A stretch of DNA of 64,000 bases, from the NCBI GenBank assembly GCA_963721585.1, contig CAVRJN010000003.1, positions 1 through 64,000 on the forward strand, in the 5' to 3' direction. Of the stretch, positions 23,066 through 32,457 are shown in pieces; positions within the stretch are counted from its first letter, which is position 1, and the number at the start of each line of letters is the position of its first letter. The notes beneath the pieces are model-generated. The model had not been told where the DNA came from. It worked only from the letters and a program-made list of their open reading frames with translations, and searched no databases. This stretch comes from Bog-473 sp963721585. Lineage in GTDB: Bacteria; Actinomycetota; Acidimicrobiia; Acidimicrobiales; RAAP-2. A program made the translations under genes and the position numbers.

Positions 23066-24535
23066 TTATTCCGCGGTGGCGAGGATGGACTGTGACAGAG
23101 GCCCCTGCTCCCCGGTCGCCGCGACCAGAGCGGCCAGCACTGCTGCGCCAGCGAGGAACCATGCAGTGACGGAGAAGGCATGGTCGACCGTCAGCCGGGC
23201 GGGTGACGTTCCGCCGGCGACGTCGAAGACCAGGGCTGAGAGGGCCAGTCCGAGGGCGGTGCCCATGCCCCGTGTCATGTTCAGCACTCCAGAGGCCAAG
23301 CCGGCCTGGTGCTCGGGGACCGAGCCCATGATGGACGCGTTGTTGGGTGGGGTGAAGCAGCCCAGGCCAACACCGATGAGTGCGAGCAGACCCAGGAAAC
23401 CGACCGTCGTCGGGCGCAGAGCACCCAGAACGAACAGCCCGATCGCCACCATCGACATCCCGCCGGCGGTGAGGGGCCGGGCCCCGATGCGATCAGCTGC
23501 CCGCCCGGCGAAAGGGGCGACGATCCCGAGGGCGAGGGGCATCATCATGAGCTCGAGGCCGGCGCGCGCCGCTCCGATCCCGAGTCCGCGCTCGAAGTAG
23601 AAGGGAACGAGGAGAAGCACGCCGAACATGACCAGATAGGACAGGAGGCCACTGGTGATGCCCGAGCGAAACCGGGCGCGGCGAAACAGGGAGAGATCCA
23701 ACATCGGGTCGTTGGTGCGCCGCTCCCAGATCACGAAGGAGGCCCCGAGGCACAGTCCCACAACAACCAGCCCGATGATCAACGGCGACGTCCAGCCGTA
23801 GGTGTTCCCGAATGAGATGGCTGAAAGCACGGCCACGACGGCCGGGAAGAACAACGCCAGGCCTTTGCAGTCGAATGGCGCCCGCTCGCTGAGTTTGAGG
23901 CTGCGCGGGATGAAGGCAAGACCGGCGAGCACGCCGAGCACCCCGAAGGGCACGTTGACCATGAAGAGGAGACGCCACCCACCGACGGCGAGCAGGAGGC
24001 CGCCAACGGAGGGACCGAGGGCGAGCCCGATGGCCTGGGCGGCTCCTTGGATGCCGATCGCTTTGCCGAGTGAGACGCGAGGAACGGCGATGACGATGAT
24101 GGCGACGCTGTTGGCCTGGAGCATGGCGGCACCGACGGCCTGGAGCACCCTGCATGCGATGAGGATGCCGAGGCTCGGAGCGAGGCCGCAGAGAGCGGAG
24201 CCGATGACGAAGACGACGAACCCGTAGACGTAGAGGAGCTTGCGCCCCCACATGTCGGCAAGGCGGCCGACGGCGGTGACGGTGGCGACGAGGACTAACA
24301 GGTAGCTTAGACCGACCCAGGTGACCGCCCCGACGCTGGAGTCGAATGTCCGCTGCAGAGTGGGCAGGGCGACGGTGACGATGCTGGCATCGAGCTGTCC
24401 CATGAAGGCCCCGATGCACACTGCGGCGACGGCGAGCCAATATGCGTTCGCCTTGTTGCGGACCGACTCGGGCCGGCGGGGCTCGACGAGGAGCCGCTGC
24501 CAACCCGCTGGCTCGGTGTCCTCAGCGATGCCCAT
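23066..24535 (-). CDS. MFS drug/proton antiporter, DHA2 (14-TM) family
   Basis: A 489-residue polytopic protein. Motif A-like GRLADMWGRKLLYVYG follows TM2; the DHA2 opening (GAFMGQLDASIVTVALPTLQ) and motif C region (GAAQAIGLALGPSVGGLLL) are clear. About 14 hydrophobic segments are visible. ATG 24535 is preferred over the in-frame ATG at 24550. It is divergent from a LysR gene with a dyad between them, so LysR control is the first guess, although its 3' end lies just before the CsoR-type operators. Likely exporter of a toxic organic compound. Confidence 0.9.
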   Translation of the reverse strand: MGIAEDTEPAGWQRLLVEPRRPESVRNKANAYWLAVAAVCIGAFMGQLDASIVTVALPTLQRTFDSSVGAVTWVGLSYLLVLVATVTAVGRLADMWGRKLLYVYGFVVFVIGSALCGLAPSLGILIACRVLQAVGAAMLQANSVAIIVIAVPRVSLGKAIGIQGAAQAIGLALGPSVGGLLLAVGGWRLLFMVNVPFGVLGVLAGLAFIPRSLKLSERAPFDCKGLALFFPAVVAVLSAISFGNTYGWTSPLIIGLVVVGLCLGASFVIWERRTNDPMLDLSLFRRARFRSGITSGLLSYLVMFGVLLLVPFYFERGLGIGAARAGLELMMMPLALGIVAPFAGRAADRIGARPLTAGGMSMVAIGLFVLGALRPTTVGFLGLLALIGVGLGCFTPPNNASIMGSVPEHQAGLASGVLNMTRGMGTALGLALSALVFDVAGGTSPARLTVDHAFSVTAWFLAGAAVLAALVAATGEQGPLSQSILATAE

Positions 24536-24589
24536 TTGTCGATCGTCCACGGTTGCTTCGATCGTGCACCGGGTCGGACCAGAAGTCGA

Positions 24590-24613
24590 ATAGTGATTTC
24601 TTACAAAATCTAT
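24590..24613. promoter_or_regulatory. Dyad in the MFS-LysR divergent promoter
   Basis: ATAG-TGATTT ... AAAATCTAT is an AT-rich imperfect inverted repeat ending 12 bp before the LysR start, the usual place for a LysR T-N11-A binding site and -10 element. Inferred. Confidence 0.35.
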
Positions 24614-24624
24614 AAGCTGGACAA

Positions 24625-25527
24625 ATGGACAGTCGGAAGCTCGCCCACTTCGTCGCCGTGGCGGACCACGGTGGCTTCACGGCAGCGTCCAAGGCAGTTT
24701 TCGTGTCCCAACCGGCGTTGTCGCTTGCAGTCAAGGATCTCGAAGCCGAGGTCGGAGCCCAGCTGTTCACCCGGATCGGGCATCGGGTCTCTTTGACCGC
24801 GGCAGGGATAGCCCTGCTTGGACCGGCTCGCCAGGTCCTGCGCGACCTTGAAACCGGGCGGACCGCGGTGGCGGCAGTGACCGGGCTGTTGGCGGGTTCG
24901 CTGGCGTTGGCCAGCTTGCCGACTTTGGCCGCCGACCCGACGGCTCAGATGGTCGGCAACTTCCGGCGCCACCACCCGGGTGTCCGCGTGGACCTGGCAG
25001 CCCCAGAGGACAGCGAGGACCTCTTCACCTTGGTCGAGTCCGGCTCGTGTGAGCTCGGTGTCACTGACGCCGTCGATGTCCCCGACTCCCTCGTGCCGAT
25101 CAGGTTGGGCACCCAAGAGCTCGTCTTCATTCTCCCTCCGGGTTCTGTTGGCGCCCGAGAGGATCCACTCGAGGCTTTGGAGCGCGCGGAAGTGCCGCTC
25201 GTCGTGGCGCCAGCCGGCACGTCGACGCGCCGGCTGCTCGATCAGCACATCCGAGAACTGGGCCGCGAACCTCCTCTAGCCGTGGTCTCGGCGCAACGTG
25301 AGGCGATCCTCCCGCTCGTGGTGGCGGGTGCCGGTGCCGCACTGGTCCCCGAAGCGATGGCGTTTATCGCCGAACAGCTCGGCGCAGTCGTGGCGCGCCC
25401 GAGCCCACCGGCGGTGCGGGAACTGGTCCTGGTGCATCCGCTCGGGCCGGTGTCCCCGGCAGCTGCGCGGTTCATCGAGCTCAGCAATGCAAGCGCCACA
25501 CCTAGTCGTCTCGTATCAGACGAATGA
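24625..25527 (+). CDS. LysR-family transcriptional regulator
   Basis: A 300-residue protein beginning MDSRKLAHFVAVADHGGFTAAS; the HTH runs to about residue 60 (SLAVKDLEAEVGAQLFTRIG). Residues 90-295 form the periplasmic-binding-protein-like effector domain (SLALASLPTLAADPTAQMVGNFRRHHPGV). There is little leader and no strong ribosome site. Divergent from the MFS efflux gene, the classic regulator-target arrangement. Inducer unknown. Confidence 0.92.
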   Translation: MDSRKLAHFVAVADHGGFTAASKAVFVSQPALSLAVKDLEAEVGAQLFTRIGHRVSLTAAGIALLGPARQVLRDLETGRTAVAAVTGLLAGSLALASLPTLAADPTAQMVGNFRRHHPGVRVDLAAPEDSEDLFTLVESGSCELGVTDAVDVPDSLVPIRLGTQELVFILPPGSVGAREDPLEALERAEVPLVVAPAGTSTRRLLDQHIRELGREPPLAVVSAQREAILPLVVAGAGAALVPEAMAFIAEQLGAVVARPSPPAVRELVLVHPLGPVSPAAARFIELSNASATPSRLVSDE

Positions 25528-26156
25528 TCCGGGCCGTTGGCCCGTGCAGGCACCGCAAGGAAGGTTGTCGAACGATGACCATAGGGCCTCGACGACGGTG
25601 GGAGAGTCGTACCCAGGCGCCGGCATGAGTGATGCGTACCGGGAGCCCGGTCTCGACCGTGGATGGCGCTGGGCTCCAGACGTTGCTCGAGGATGTCGTG
25701 TTCGCCGAGTGGGCCACGGAGACAGCAGGGAGATACCACGTATCGGTGCTTGAGACCATGGGAGCTCAGGCGGAAGCCCTGGCTCGGGAGGGTATGTCCC
25801 GGCAAACAGCGTCGACTGAAACTGCAGAACTTCTGGCGCCACATCTGAGTACCCGGTTGGCACAGCGGCCAGTGGGTCAGAGGTCCTCCACTTCCGCCGC
25901 ATGAGGCGTCGCAGTCCTTTGGGTTGCCCGGGGGCGATCGCGGCAGCACCGCCGTCGCTCAAGAAGCTTCAGGCAAACGACAAGCCCTTCAAGTGGATGA
26001 ACCATGCCACTGCCGCAATGTGCATCGACGATCCGGTGCGGCACCACGAATCGTGGCATCACCGACTGTATGGCACCCACCTTCCCATTGAGGACAGGAT
26101 CGCAGCGCTCGAGAAGCTCGCTGTCGGTCAGACTGTCTGAAGTCATCCCGGTGGGT
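25528..26156. other. Region without a confident gene
   Basis: Two short plus-strand frames (25629-25904 and 25901-26140) show some protein-like character (for example AEWATETAGRYHVSVLETMG, and WHHRLYGTHLPIEDRIAALEKL), but they are in different frames, lack ribosome sites and match nothing I recognise. They may be remains of one decayed gene. No repeats or terminators stand out. Confidence 0.3.
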
Positions 26157-27635
26157 TCAGGCCAAGGGCAAGCTTGTCCGCCTCCTGGGCACGCCCAACG
26201 ACACCAGAGCGAGAACGGTCCATACCGCAAGGATCAGCCAAGCCGCAGTGACGGGAAACATTGTGGTTCGGTGTACCGACGTGAGCAGCCAGAAGGAAGT
26301 GTCGCCGGGTCCGGTCACATACGCCGCTGTGACGACGAACATCCCTCCGAGAAGGCCGAGCCAAGCCCAGAGGTCGTTTCCGAGCTTCAATGCACGGCGA
26401 AGCCTTGAGAGGACGAAGCCAGAGACGACTGCGACAGGAACTGCGAGAAGGAGAAGGTGCAAGTAGGGGGCCATGGCGGTGACCGTGTCGTGCCAGCGAG
26501 AGCCCCAGGTGCCTTGACGCGCACCGCTTGTATTGACATCGCGCGCGGTATGGAGCACTTTGACGAGCGCTGGCCAGAGAGCAAGACACACGATGGCGGC
26601 TGTACCGCACGCAATCACGGGCCAGAGCGCGCGTCCAGCAGCCTTGAAACGTTGTCGTGGAACGAGGCCAGATGCCTCCTTCAGCCGGGGCCGCACGACG
26701 TCCAGTGCGTATCGAGTCGAGATGAGGATCACGAGAAGTATGGCAGTCGCGGTTCCCTCAGTCTTCGTGAGACCGCTCACGGCTAAGAGGATCGCCGCGG
26801 CGCCGACGTTCCGTCTGTTGCACGGAAGTATCAGGCCGTAGCCGATCGCACCGGCTGCGGCCATCGACCACAGGGGATCGGCATATCCGTTGGTGGCAAA
26901 GGGGCCGAACACGTCGAAGGCCACGAGCACGAAGAGCACGGCGCACACGGCCCCGATCAATTCCGCAAGACGGGCCCTCTTTCCGGGTTCTTCATTGCGC
27001 CCGCCGATGCGACCTATTTCCACAATGACCCATGCCGTTGCAAGTGTCGCGGCCGCATTCAGCAAGGTGATGACGACGACTCCCAATCGTTCCGAATGGT
27101 TCCCAGTCAGTTGCCATGACACCGCAACCGCCGTACTCACCAGAGGGGGGTACGAGGCATGGGCGATCAGTCCGCTCTGAGTCGCATCCCGCATGGCGTA
27201 GAGCAGATACCCGTGTCCCTGGAGGAACCACGATGATCGAAGTAACCAGATGGCCCGAGCATCCCAACCGACCGATGGGACTCGCAACGGCACGAGGCAG
27301 ACGACCAGAGTCAGCACCAGTGCAGTCATGGTGGCGATGGACGGAACCCGTGAGCTTCGGTGAGCCGATCTCTCCGCCACCGGCTCCCGACGGTGTCTTC
27401 GGATCAGAGCCGGAAGAGAGAGAAGGGCGCCCAGCACGGAAATCGATAGGAACCAGGGAAGAATTGTCGAGGCGATCACAAGTGCGCATGCACCGGCCAT
27501 GGCGGTCTCAGCTGCACCAACAAGAATCGCCAGGGGCGGAGTGGCGCCCGACAGTCCAGTGAGGGCGACGGCTGGCAGCGTCCCAGCGATCGCAAAAGCC
27601 AGAAAAGTGAGGGTCGTTGCCTCAATCGTGTTCAC
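26157..27635 (-). CDS. Polytopic membrane protein, glycosyltransferase-39/ArnT-like
   Basis: GTG 27635 overlaps the previous stop (GTGA). The 492-residue protein has about 11-12 hydrophobic segments. After the third comes a conserved-looking extracytoplasmic segment GWDARAIWLLRSSWFLQGHG followed by ASYPPLVSTAVAVSW, resembling the first loop of GT-C fold mannosyl/arabinosyl transferases, where an Asp is catalytic. It therefore probably uses a polyprenyl-phosphate sugar to modify an envelope polymer or protein, but the family match is loose. It is in operon with the small 190-residue protein and lies downstream of vanS in the same direction. Confidence 0.65.
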   Translation of the reverse strand: MNTIEATTLTFLAFAIAGTLPAVALTGLSGATPPLAILVGAAETAMAGACALVIASTILPWFLSISVLGALLSLPALIRRHRREPVAERSAHRSSRVPSIATMTALVLTLVVCLVPLRVPSVGWDARAIWLLRSSWFLQGHGYLLYAMRDATQSGLIAHASYPPLVSTAVAVSWQLTGNHSERLGVVVITLLNAAATLATAWVIVEIGRIGGRNEEPGKRARLAELIGAVCAVLFVLVAFDVFGPFATNGYADPLWSMAAAGAIGYGLILPCNRRNVGAAAILLAVSGLTKTEGTATAILLVILISTRYALDVVRPRLKEASGLVPRQRFKAAGRALWPVIACGTAAIVCLALWPALVKVLHTARDVNTSGARQGTWGSRWHDTVTAMAPYLHLLLLAVPVAVVSGFVLSRLRRALKLGNDLWAWLGLLGGMFVVTAAYVTGPGDTSFWLLTSVHRTTMFPVTAAWLILAVWTVLALVSLGVPRRRTSLPLA

Positions 27636-28204
27636 AGCGGCGTGGCCGGCAGCGAGTTCTTGCCGGGATCGGATCCCCCTGAGCCGATCTTTTCCGGCTG
27701 GCCCCTCAAACGAGATCCAGGCGGATATTCGACCACGACAGAACCCAAACACGAACGTTGGGAATGATCGTTCTCGAGGGCAAGAATAGCGGAGGGGTTC
27801 TGTGCGTTCGAGACCAGCCTCGTCCATCCGCCAACGGTCTTCTCGAGGATGACCTTCGATGCAAGCCCTTGTTTGTCGATCTCCACCCGCTCGCCGGGGA
27901 CCACGAGGCTCTGGGCTTCGATGGCGAGACAGCTCCAATAAGAAACGTCCTGCTGCCACTGCACCATCTGTCGTGACGACGACCTGCCCGTGATGCCTTG
28001 AACAGATCGAACACTCGAGTACGTAAGTCCGACGAGCGCCGTCAAAGCGAGTGCGACAGTCGTCAGGATCCGAACGATCTGTCGTCGATGGGACGCGGGA
28101 CTGCGATCATCATCCGGCATCGCCTGGGATTGGACCATGTCGGCTTGAAAATACCGGAAAGGAGGTTCGCCTGCGGACGATCGCTGACTTGATATCACTT
28201 GCAC
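27632..28204 (-). CDS. Single-pass membrane protein of unknown function
   Basis: A cytoplasmic basic stretch, then one TM segment (IVRILTTVALALTALVGLTY, about residues 43-62) and about 125 extracytoplasmic residues with two Cys (YWSCLAIEAQ and HSQRSCLGSVV) that could pair. The start is uncertain: 28204, 28138 (MVQSQ) and 28120 (MPDDDR) are all in frame. Its stop overlaps the start of the polytopic protein, so the two are coupled and probably form a unit. I do not recognise the family. Confidence 0.55.
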   Translation of the reverse strand: MQVISSQRSSAGEPPFRYFQADMVQSQAMPDDDRSPASHRRQIVRILTTVALALTALVGLTYSSVRSVQGITGRSSSRQMVQWQQDVSYWSCLAIEAQSLVVPGERVEIDKQGLASKVILEKTVGGWTRLVSNAQNPSAILALENDHSQRSCLGSVVVEYPPGSRLRGQPEKIGSGGSDPGKNSLPATPL

Positions 28205-28462
28205 CCACGGCCTGGAGCTTCGATGTAGGGCTCCTCTGAGTGAAGGCGAGTGATCTCGTCGTGGACCGCTCTACTACAGGCTCGGATCACGTGGGCCGGT
28301 TGGAGACTTCTGAGGACGCGGGAGCAGCTCAGACGACGGCCCTGAACGACAGAGACGAACGCCCGCCTTGCCGGCGTCGCCCGGCCAGCAAAGAAATTGT
28401 AGATTCTGGTCGCTTTCGGGACAGGCCCTCCTGCTGCCCGTGCTTCGCGGGACCGTCCATCG

Positions 28463-29581
28463 TCATCCGCCAGCGCCCGATGGCGCGGCCGGTAGCTGCA
28501 CCGTGACGACGAGCCCACCAGCCGCCCCGGGGGCCAAGGCAAGGGTTCCGTCGTGTGCTTCGGCGATGGTTTTGACGATGGCCAGGCCGAGGCCGACGCC
28601 CGCGTGGTCGGTGCGAATACGTTCTGTGCCACGCTGAAATGGCTCCACAAGGATGGAAACGAGCTCTGGGGTGAGCTTTTCGCCGGTGTTTTCGACAGTA
28701 AGTACCACGGCATTGGGCTGAACGCTGGTCGTGACCCGCACCGTTCCCGCCTCCGGCAGATTGTGGACGATGGCGTTGTGCAAGAGATTCGTCGTCATCT
28801 GCAGCAGAAGCGCATCTGATCCGATGGCGGGGGTCATCTCGCCGGAGATCTCGATGGTGACGCCTCGTTTCTCTGCGAGGGGAAGTAGCGTTTCAGTTGC
28901 CTCCTCCGCGACGAGGGAAAGGTCGACCTGTACCGGGGTGAAGGACCGCTGGTCGGCGCGGCTGAGCAGAAGCAATGCTTCGGTGAGCTCAATGGCTCGA
29001 GTGTTGACGGTGCGGAGGCGTTCATCGAGTTCACCGTTGTGACGAGCCGGATCGTTGCGGGCGGCGTCGAGAAGGGTCTGCGTGATCGCCAGTGGAGTGC
29101 GCAGCTCGTGGGAAGCGTTGGCTGCGAATCTCTGCTGTTCAGCGACCTGTGCTTCGAGTCGCGCGAGCATGGCGTCGAAGGCGTCGGCGAGCTCCCGAAA
29201 CTCATCTCTGCGGCCCGGTAGCCGGATGCGGTGAGAGAGCGATCCGGATGCCGCAATGCGGGTTGCGTCGGTGATTCGGGCCAGGGGTGCGAGCATCCGG
29301 CCGGCGAGTAGCCATCCTCCCAGGAGTCCGAATACCAACAGGAGGGCCCCAGAGATGGCCGCGGCTGGAGCGAAATCGCGCAGGAGAGCGCCCCGTCCGG
29401 GCGTTACGGCGACATGCCTGTTGTGGACGATGACGGTCGTGCCCCTGGGCACGTATCGCAGGAGGAATACCCACACCACTCCGAGCAGCAAGGCGCCGGC
29501 AATCGTGACGAAGCCGGCGTAGCTGAGGGTGAGCTTGAGCCGAACGCTCAAGCCAGGAGCTCTATCCATGGCCACCCTCAT
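28463..29581 (-). CDS. vanS: VanS-type sensor histidine kinase
   Basis: Two TM segments (about residues 19-43 and 72-92) enclose a short periplasmic loop of about 28 residues, as in the actinomycete VanS. The opening APGLSVRLKLTLSYAGF is characteristic. HAMP follows, then the phosphoacceptor helix FAANASHELRTPL (His158), N box NLLHNAIVHN and G box GVGLGLAIVKTIAEAH. Its ATG overlaps the vanR 3' end, so the pair is co-translated. A second start (MDRAPG, 29569) is equally possible. Known role: senses glycopeptide antibiotic and phosphorylates VanR. Confidence 0.88.
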   Translation of the reverse strand: MRVAMDRAPGLSVRLKLTLSYAGFVTIAGALLLGVVWVFLLRYVPRGTTVIVHNRHVAVTPGRGALLRDFAPAAAISGALLLVFGLLGGWLLAGRMLAPLARITDATRIAASGSLSHRIRLPGRRDEFRELADAFDAMLARLEAQVAEQQRFAANASHELRTPLAITQTLLDAARNDPARHNGELDERLRTVNTRAIELTEALLLLSRADQRSFTPVQVDLSLVAEEATETLLPLAEKRGVTIEISGEMTPAIGSDALLLQMTTNLLHNAIVHNLPEAGTVRVTTSVQPNAVVLTVENTGEKLTPELVSILVEPFQRGTERIRTDHAGVGLGLAIVKTIAEAHDGTLALAPGAAGGLVVTVQLPAAPSGAGG

Positions 29582-30254
29582 ATTGGGTGCCGGGTTGAGC
29601 GCTGATGCAGTACCCGACGCCGGCCACGGTGGCGATGATCAAAGGTTCGCCGAGGCGTTTGCGCAATGCCGAGACGGTGATGCGCACTGCGTTGGTGAAC
29701 GGATCTGCGTTCTCGTCCCACGCCCGTTCCAATAGCTCTTCGGCGCTGACGACACCGCCTTCTGCTTCGACGAGTACTTCGAGCACGGCGAACTGCTTCC
29801 GGGTGAGCGCGACGTAGTGGCCGTCGCGGTACACCTCGCGCCGGAACGGGTCCAGACGTAGGCCTGCGATCTCACGGATGGGTGGTCGGTTGTGGGCGCG
29901 TCGGCGGTCGAGCGCTCTTAGGCGAAGCACCAGCTCCTGGAGCTCGAAGGGCTTGGTGAGGTAGTCATCCGCGCCGAGCCCGAACCCTGAGGTCTTGTCG
30001 TCGATCCGATCGGCAGCGGTGAGCATGAGGATGGGCATGCCGCTACCGGCAGCGACGATGCGTCCGGCGATCTCGTCGCCGGAGGGGCCGGGGATGTCGC
30101 GGTCGAGGACGGCGATGTCGTAGGCGTTGATCCTGAGCAGTTCCAAAGCGGCGTCACCGTCACCGGCGATGTCGGCGGCGATCGCTTCGAGGCGCAGGCC
30201 GTCTCGGATGGCCTCTGCCATGTAGGGCTCGTCCTCGACGATCAGAACACGCAC
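29562..30254 (-). CDS. vanR: VanR-type OmpR-family response regulator
   Basis: A 230-residue receiver plus winged-helix regulator. Asp51 (AVLDRDIPGPSGDE) is the phosphoacceptor, with the acidic pocket at VEDE and the Lys of YLTKPFEL. The C-terminal DNA-binding domain includes LTRKQFAVLEVLVEAEGGVVSAEELLERAWDE. It is divergent from vanH with a 92-bp intergenic region containing a CGTATC-N8-GATACG inverted repeat. In actinomycetes phospho-VanR activates both vanRS and vanHAX, and the arrangement fits that. Confidence 0.9.
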   Translation of the reverse strand: MRVLIVEDEPYMAEAIRDGLRLEAIAADIAGDGDAALELLRINAYDIAVLDRDIPGPSGDEIAGRIVAAGSGMPILMLTAADRIDDKTSGFGLGADDYLTKPFELQELVLRLRALDRRRAHNRPPIREIAGLRLDPFRREVYRDGHYVALTRKQFAVLEVLVEAEGGVVSAEELLERAWDENADPFTNAVRITVSALRKRLGEPLIIATVAGVGYCISAQPGTQYEGGHG

Positions 30255-30290
30255 ATTCCTTTGATCCTATGCGCCAAACCATATCGTCGG

Positions 30291-30310
30291 CGTATCGAAA
30301 ATCAGATACG
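30291..30310. promoter_or_regulatory. Inverted repeat in the vanR-vanH promoter region
   Basis: CGTATC (30291-30296) and GATACG (30305-30310) flank 8 bp between the divergent vanR and vanH genes. This is a candidate VanR-P binding element; the sequence does not prove it. Confidence 0.45.
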
Positions 30311-30346
30311 TGCTGGCAACGTCAAGCTTGCTTGAGTCAGGGCGTG

Positions 30347-31429
30347 ATGAAGTCCACACCGGTTGGAACGACAGCTTGCCGCACCCGAACGCTGGCGTCC
30401 ACACCCCCGCCGGTTGCCTTCGATCACCATGGTGCAACGGCCCAAGCAGAAGACGCTTACCCACACATCGGAATCACGATCTATGGATGCGGGCAGGACG
30501 AGGCCGCGTTGTTCCGACAGATGGCGCCACGATATTGCGCGACGCCGACAATCACCGATGCAGCGGTGTCTGAAGCGACCATAGAACTGTCCTTCGGAAA
30601 TCGTTGCATCAGCATCGACCACAAAAGTCAGATCTCCGCCCCAATTCTTTTCGCGCTGGGCCAAGCTGGCGTGAGGTACGTCTCCACGCGAAGTATCGGA
30701 TACAACCACATCGACATGCAATGCGCTGAGCGCGCGGGCATCTCCGTTGAGAACGTCACCTACTCGCCCGACAGCGTGGCCGACTATGCCTTGATGCTGA
30801 TTCTGATGGTGGCACGAAATGCCAAGTCCACCATCGGTCGTGTCCAGGCTCATGACTACCGGTTGAACGACCGGCGCGGGAAAGAGCTCCGTGACATGAC
30901 CGTTGGAGTCGTTGGAACGGGGCGCATCGGCGCGGCAGTGATGGACAGGCTGCGAGGATTCGGCTGCCGCATACTGGCCTATGACCGGTGGCGCAAGGTC
31001 CATGCTGAGTATGCGCCGCTCGATGCGCTTTTGCAGGAGAGCGACGTGGTGACGCTCCATGCGCCATTGACTGCGGACACTCACCATCTACTCAATCGCC
31101 AACGTATCGGACAGATGCGACACGGGGCCTTCGTCATCAATACAGCGCGCGGTTCGCTGCTCGATACCGAGGCTCTCCTTGCGGCGTTGGAACGCGGCCA
31201 GCTGGGCGGCGCTGCGTTGGACGTTGTCGAACGTGAGGAGGAAGTCTTCTACCTCGATCACCGCCAGCGTCCCATTGAGAACCAACAGTTGTTGCGGTTG
31301 CAACAGCTACCGAACGTGGTGATTACCCCGCACACCGCCTACTACACGGATCACGCCCTGGGCGACATCGTCGAGAACACCCTCACCAATTGCCTTCGTT
31401 TCGAAAGACGAGCGGTATGGGGCGTTTGA
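30347..31429 (+). CDS. vanH: D-lactate dehydrogenase VanH
   Basis: D-2-hydroxyacid dehydrogenase fold. The NAD-binding motif VGVVGTGRIGAAVMDRL is clear, with SVADYALMLILMVAR (Arg/active-site region), VINTARGSLLDTEAL, and the C-terminal LPNVVITPHTAYYTDHAL carrying the catalytic His. YVSTRSIGYNHIDM is typical of VanH. ATG 30347 gives 360 residues, longer than usual at the N-terminus, so a start further in is possible. It reduces pyruvate to D-lactate for VanA. Its end overlaps the vanA start by 13 nt. Confidence 0.92.
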   Translation: MKSTPVGTTACRTRTLASTPPPVAFDHHGATAQAEDAYPHIGITIYGCGQDEAALFRQMAPRYCATPTITDAAVSEATIELSFGNRCISIDHKSQISAPILFALGQAGVRYVSTRSIGYNHIDMQCAERAGISVENVTYSPDSVADYALMLILMVARNAKSTIGRVQAHDYRLNDRRGKELRDMTVGVVGTGRIGAAVMDRLRGFGCRILAYDRWRKVHAEYAPLDALLQESDVVTLHAPLTADTHHLLNRQRIGQMRHGAFVINTARGSLLDTEALLAALERGQLGGAALDVVEREEEVFYLDHRQRPIENQQLLRLQQLPNVVITPHTAYYTDHALGDIVENTLTNCLRFERRAVWGV

Positions 31430-32457
31430 AGCTCGGCGTCATCTTCGGAGGTTGCTCCGAGGAGCATCCCGTCTCCGTCAAGTCCGCGCAAGAAGTTGCA
31501 AAACACCTTGATCTCGAAAAGTACGAGCCCTTCTACGTCGGGATCACGAAGGGAGGCGCCTGGAAGCTCTGTGGCACCCCTCATGCGGGTTGGGAGAGCG
31601 GCAATTGCCGTCCGGCGATACTTTCACCCGACAGAAGCGTGCACGGACTGCTCGTCTTGGGGCAGCAACGATATGAAATGATTCCTTTGGACGTGGCCTT
31701 TCCGGTTCTGCACGGCAAACTCGGCGAGGACGGGGCGATGCAGGGATTGCTGGAGCTTTCCGGTGTCCCCTACGTGGGTTGCGACGTCCAGAGTTCTGCT
31801 GTGTGCATGGACAAATCACTCGCGTACATCGTCGCGAGAAGCGCTGGGATCGCAACGCCGACGTTCTGGTCCTTTAGGGCCGACGAGCATATTGATCTCC
31901 AGCGCCTCACCTATCCCGTTTTTGTAAAGCCGGCCCGTTCTGGGTCATCGTTCGGCGTCAGCAAGGTATTTCGAGAACGAGAACTGATGACTGCGGTGGA
32001 GGCCGCCAGGAAGTACGACTCGAAAGTGCTGATCGAAGAGGCCGTCGCCGGCATGGAGGTCGGATGCGCAGTTCTCGGAAACGGCACGCAGCTGATCGCC
32101 GGAGCGATCGACCGAGTTGCACTTTCATATGGGTTCTTCAGAATTCATCAGGAGGAGGAGCCAGAAAGGGGTTCTGAAAACGCAACGTGTGTCGTTCCCG
32201 CTGACATTTCAGCCGAAGCTGGCTGGCTGATCCGGGAAACGGCGAAGACGCTGTATCGAGCGTTGGGGTGCAGGGGACTGGCACGGGTGGACATGTTCCT
32301 CAAGGAGGATGGATCAGTACTCCTGAACGAAGTCAATACGTTGCCCGGTATGACGTCGTACAGCCGGTATCCGAAGATGATGATGGCCGCGGGAATGCCG
32401 CTTTCCGAGGTGATCGACCAGGTGGTGTCGCTGGCACTGGCGAGAAGCGGCCGATGA
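31417..32457 (+). CDS. vanA: D-alanine--D-lactate ligase VanA
   Basis: ATG 31417 (MGRLKLGVIFGGCSEEH) yields 346 residues, close to actinomycete VanA. ATP-grasp features: FVKPARSGSSFGVSKV, IEEAVAGMEVGCAVLG, GCRGLARVDMF and LNEVNTLPGMTSYSRYP. The omega-loop FRIHQEEEPERGSEN carries His244, the residue that makes VanA-type ligases prefer D-lactate; Ddl enzymes have Tyr in that functional position. Product: D-Ala-D-Lac depsipeptide that replaces D-Ala-D-Ala in peptidoglycan precursors and lowers vancomycin affinity. Confidence 0.95.
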   Translation: MGRLKLGVIFGGCSEEHPVSVKSAQEVAKHLDLEKYEPFYVGITKGGAWKLCGTPHAGWESGNCRPAILSPDRSVHGLLVLGQQRYEMIPLDVAFPVLHGKLGEDGAMQGLLELSGVPYVGCDVQSSAVCMDKSLAYIVARSAGIATPTFWSFRADEHIDLQRLTYPVFVKPARSGSSFGVSKVFRERELMTAVEAARKYDSKVLIEEAVAGMEVGCAVLGNGTQLIAGAIDRVALSYGFFRIHQEEEPERGSENATCVVPADISAEAGWLIRETAKTLYRALGCRGLARVDMFLKEDGSVLLNEVNTLPGMTSYSRYPKMMMAAGMPLSEVIDQVVSLALARSGR

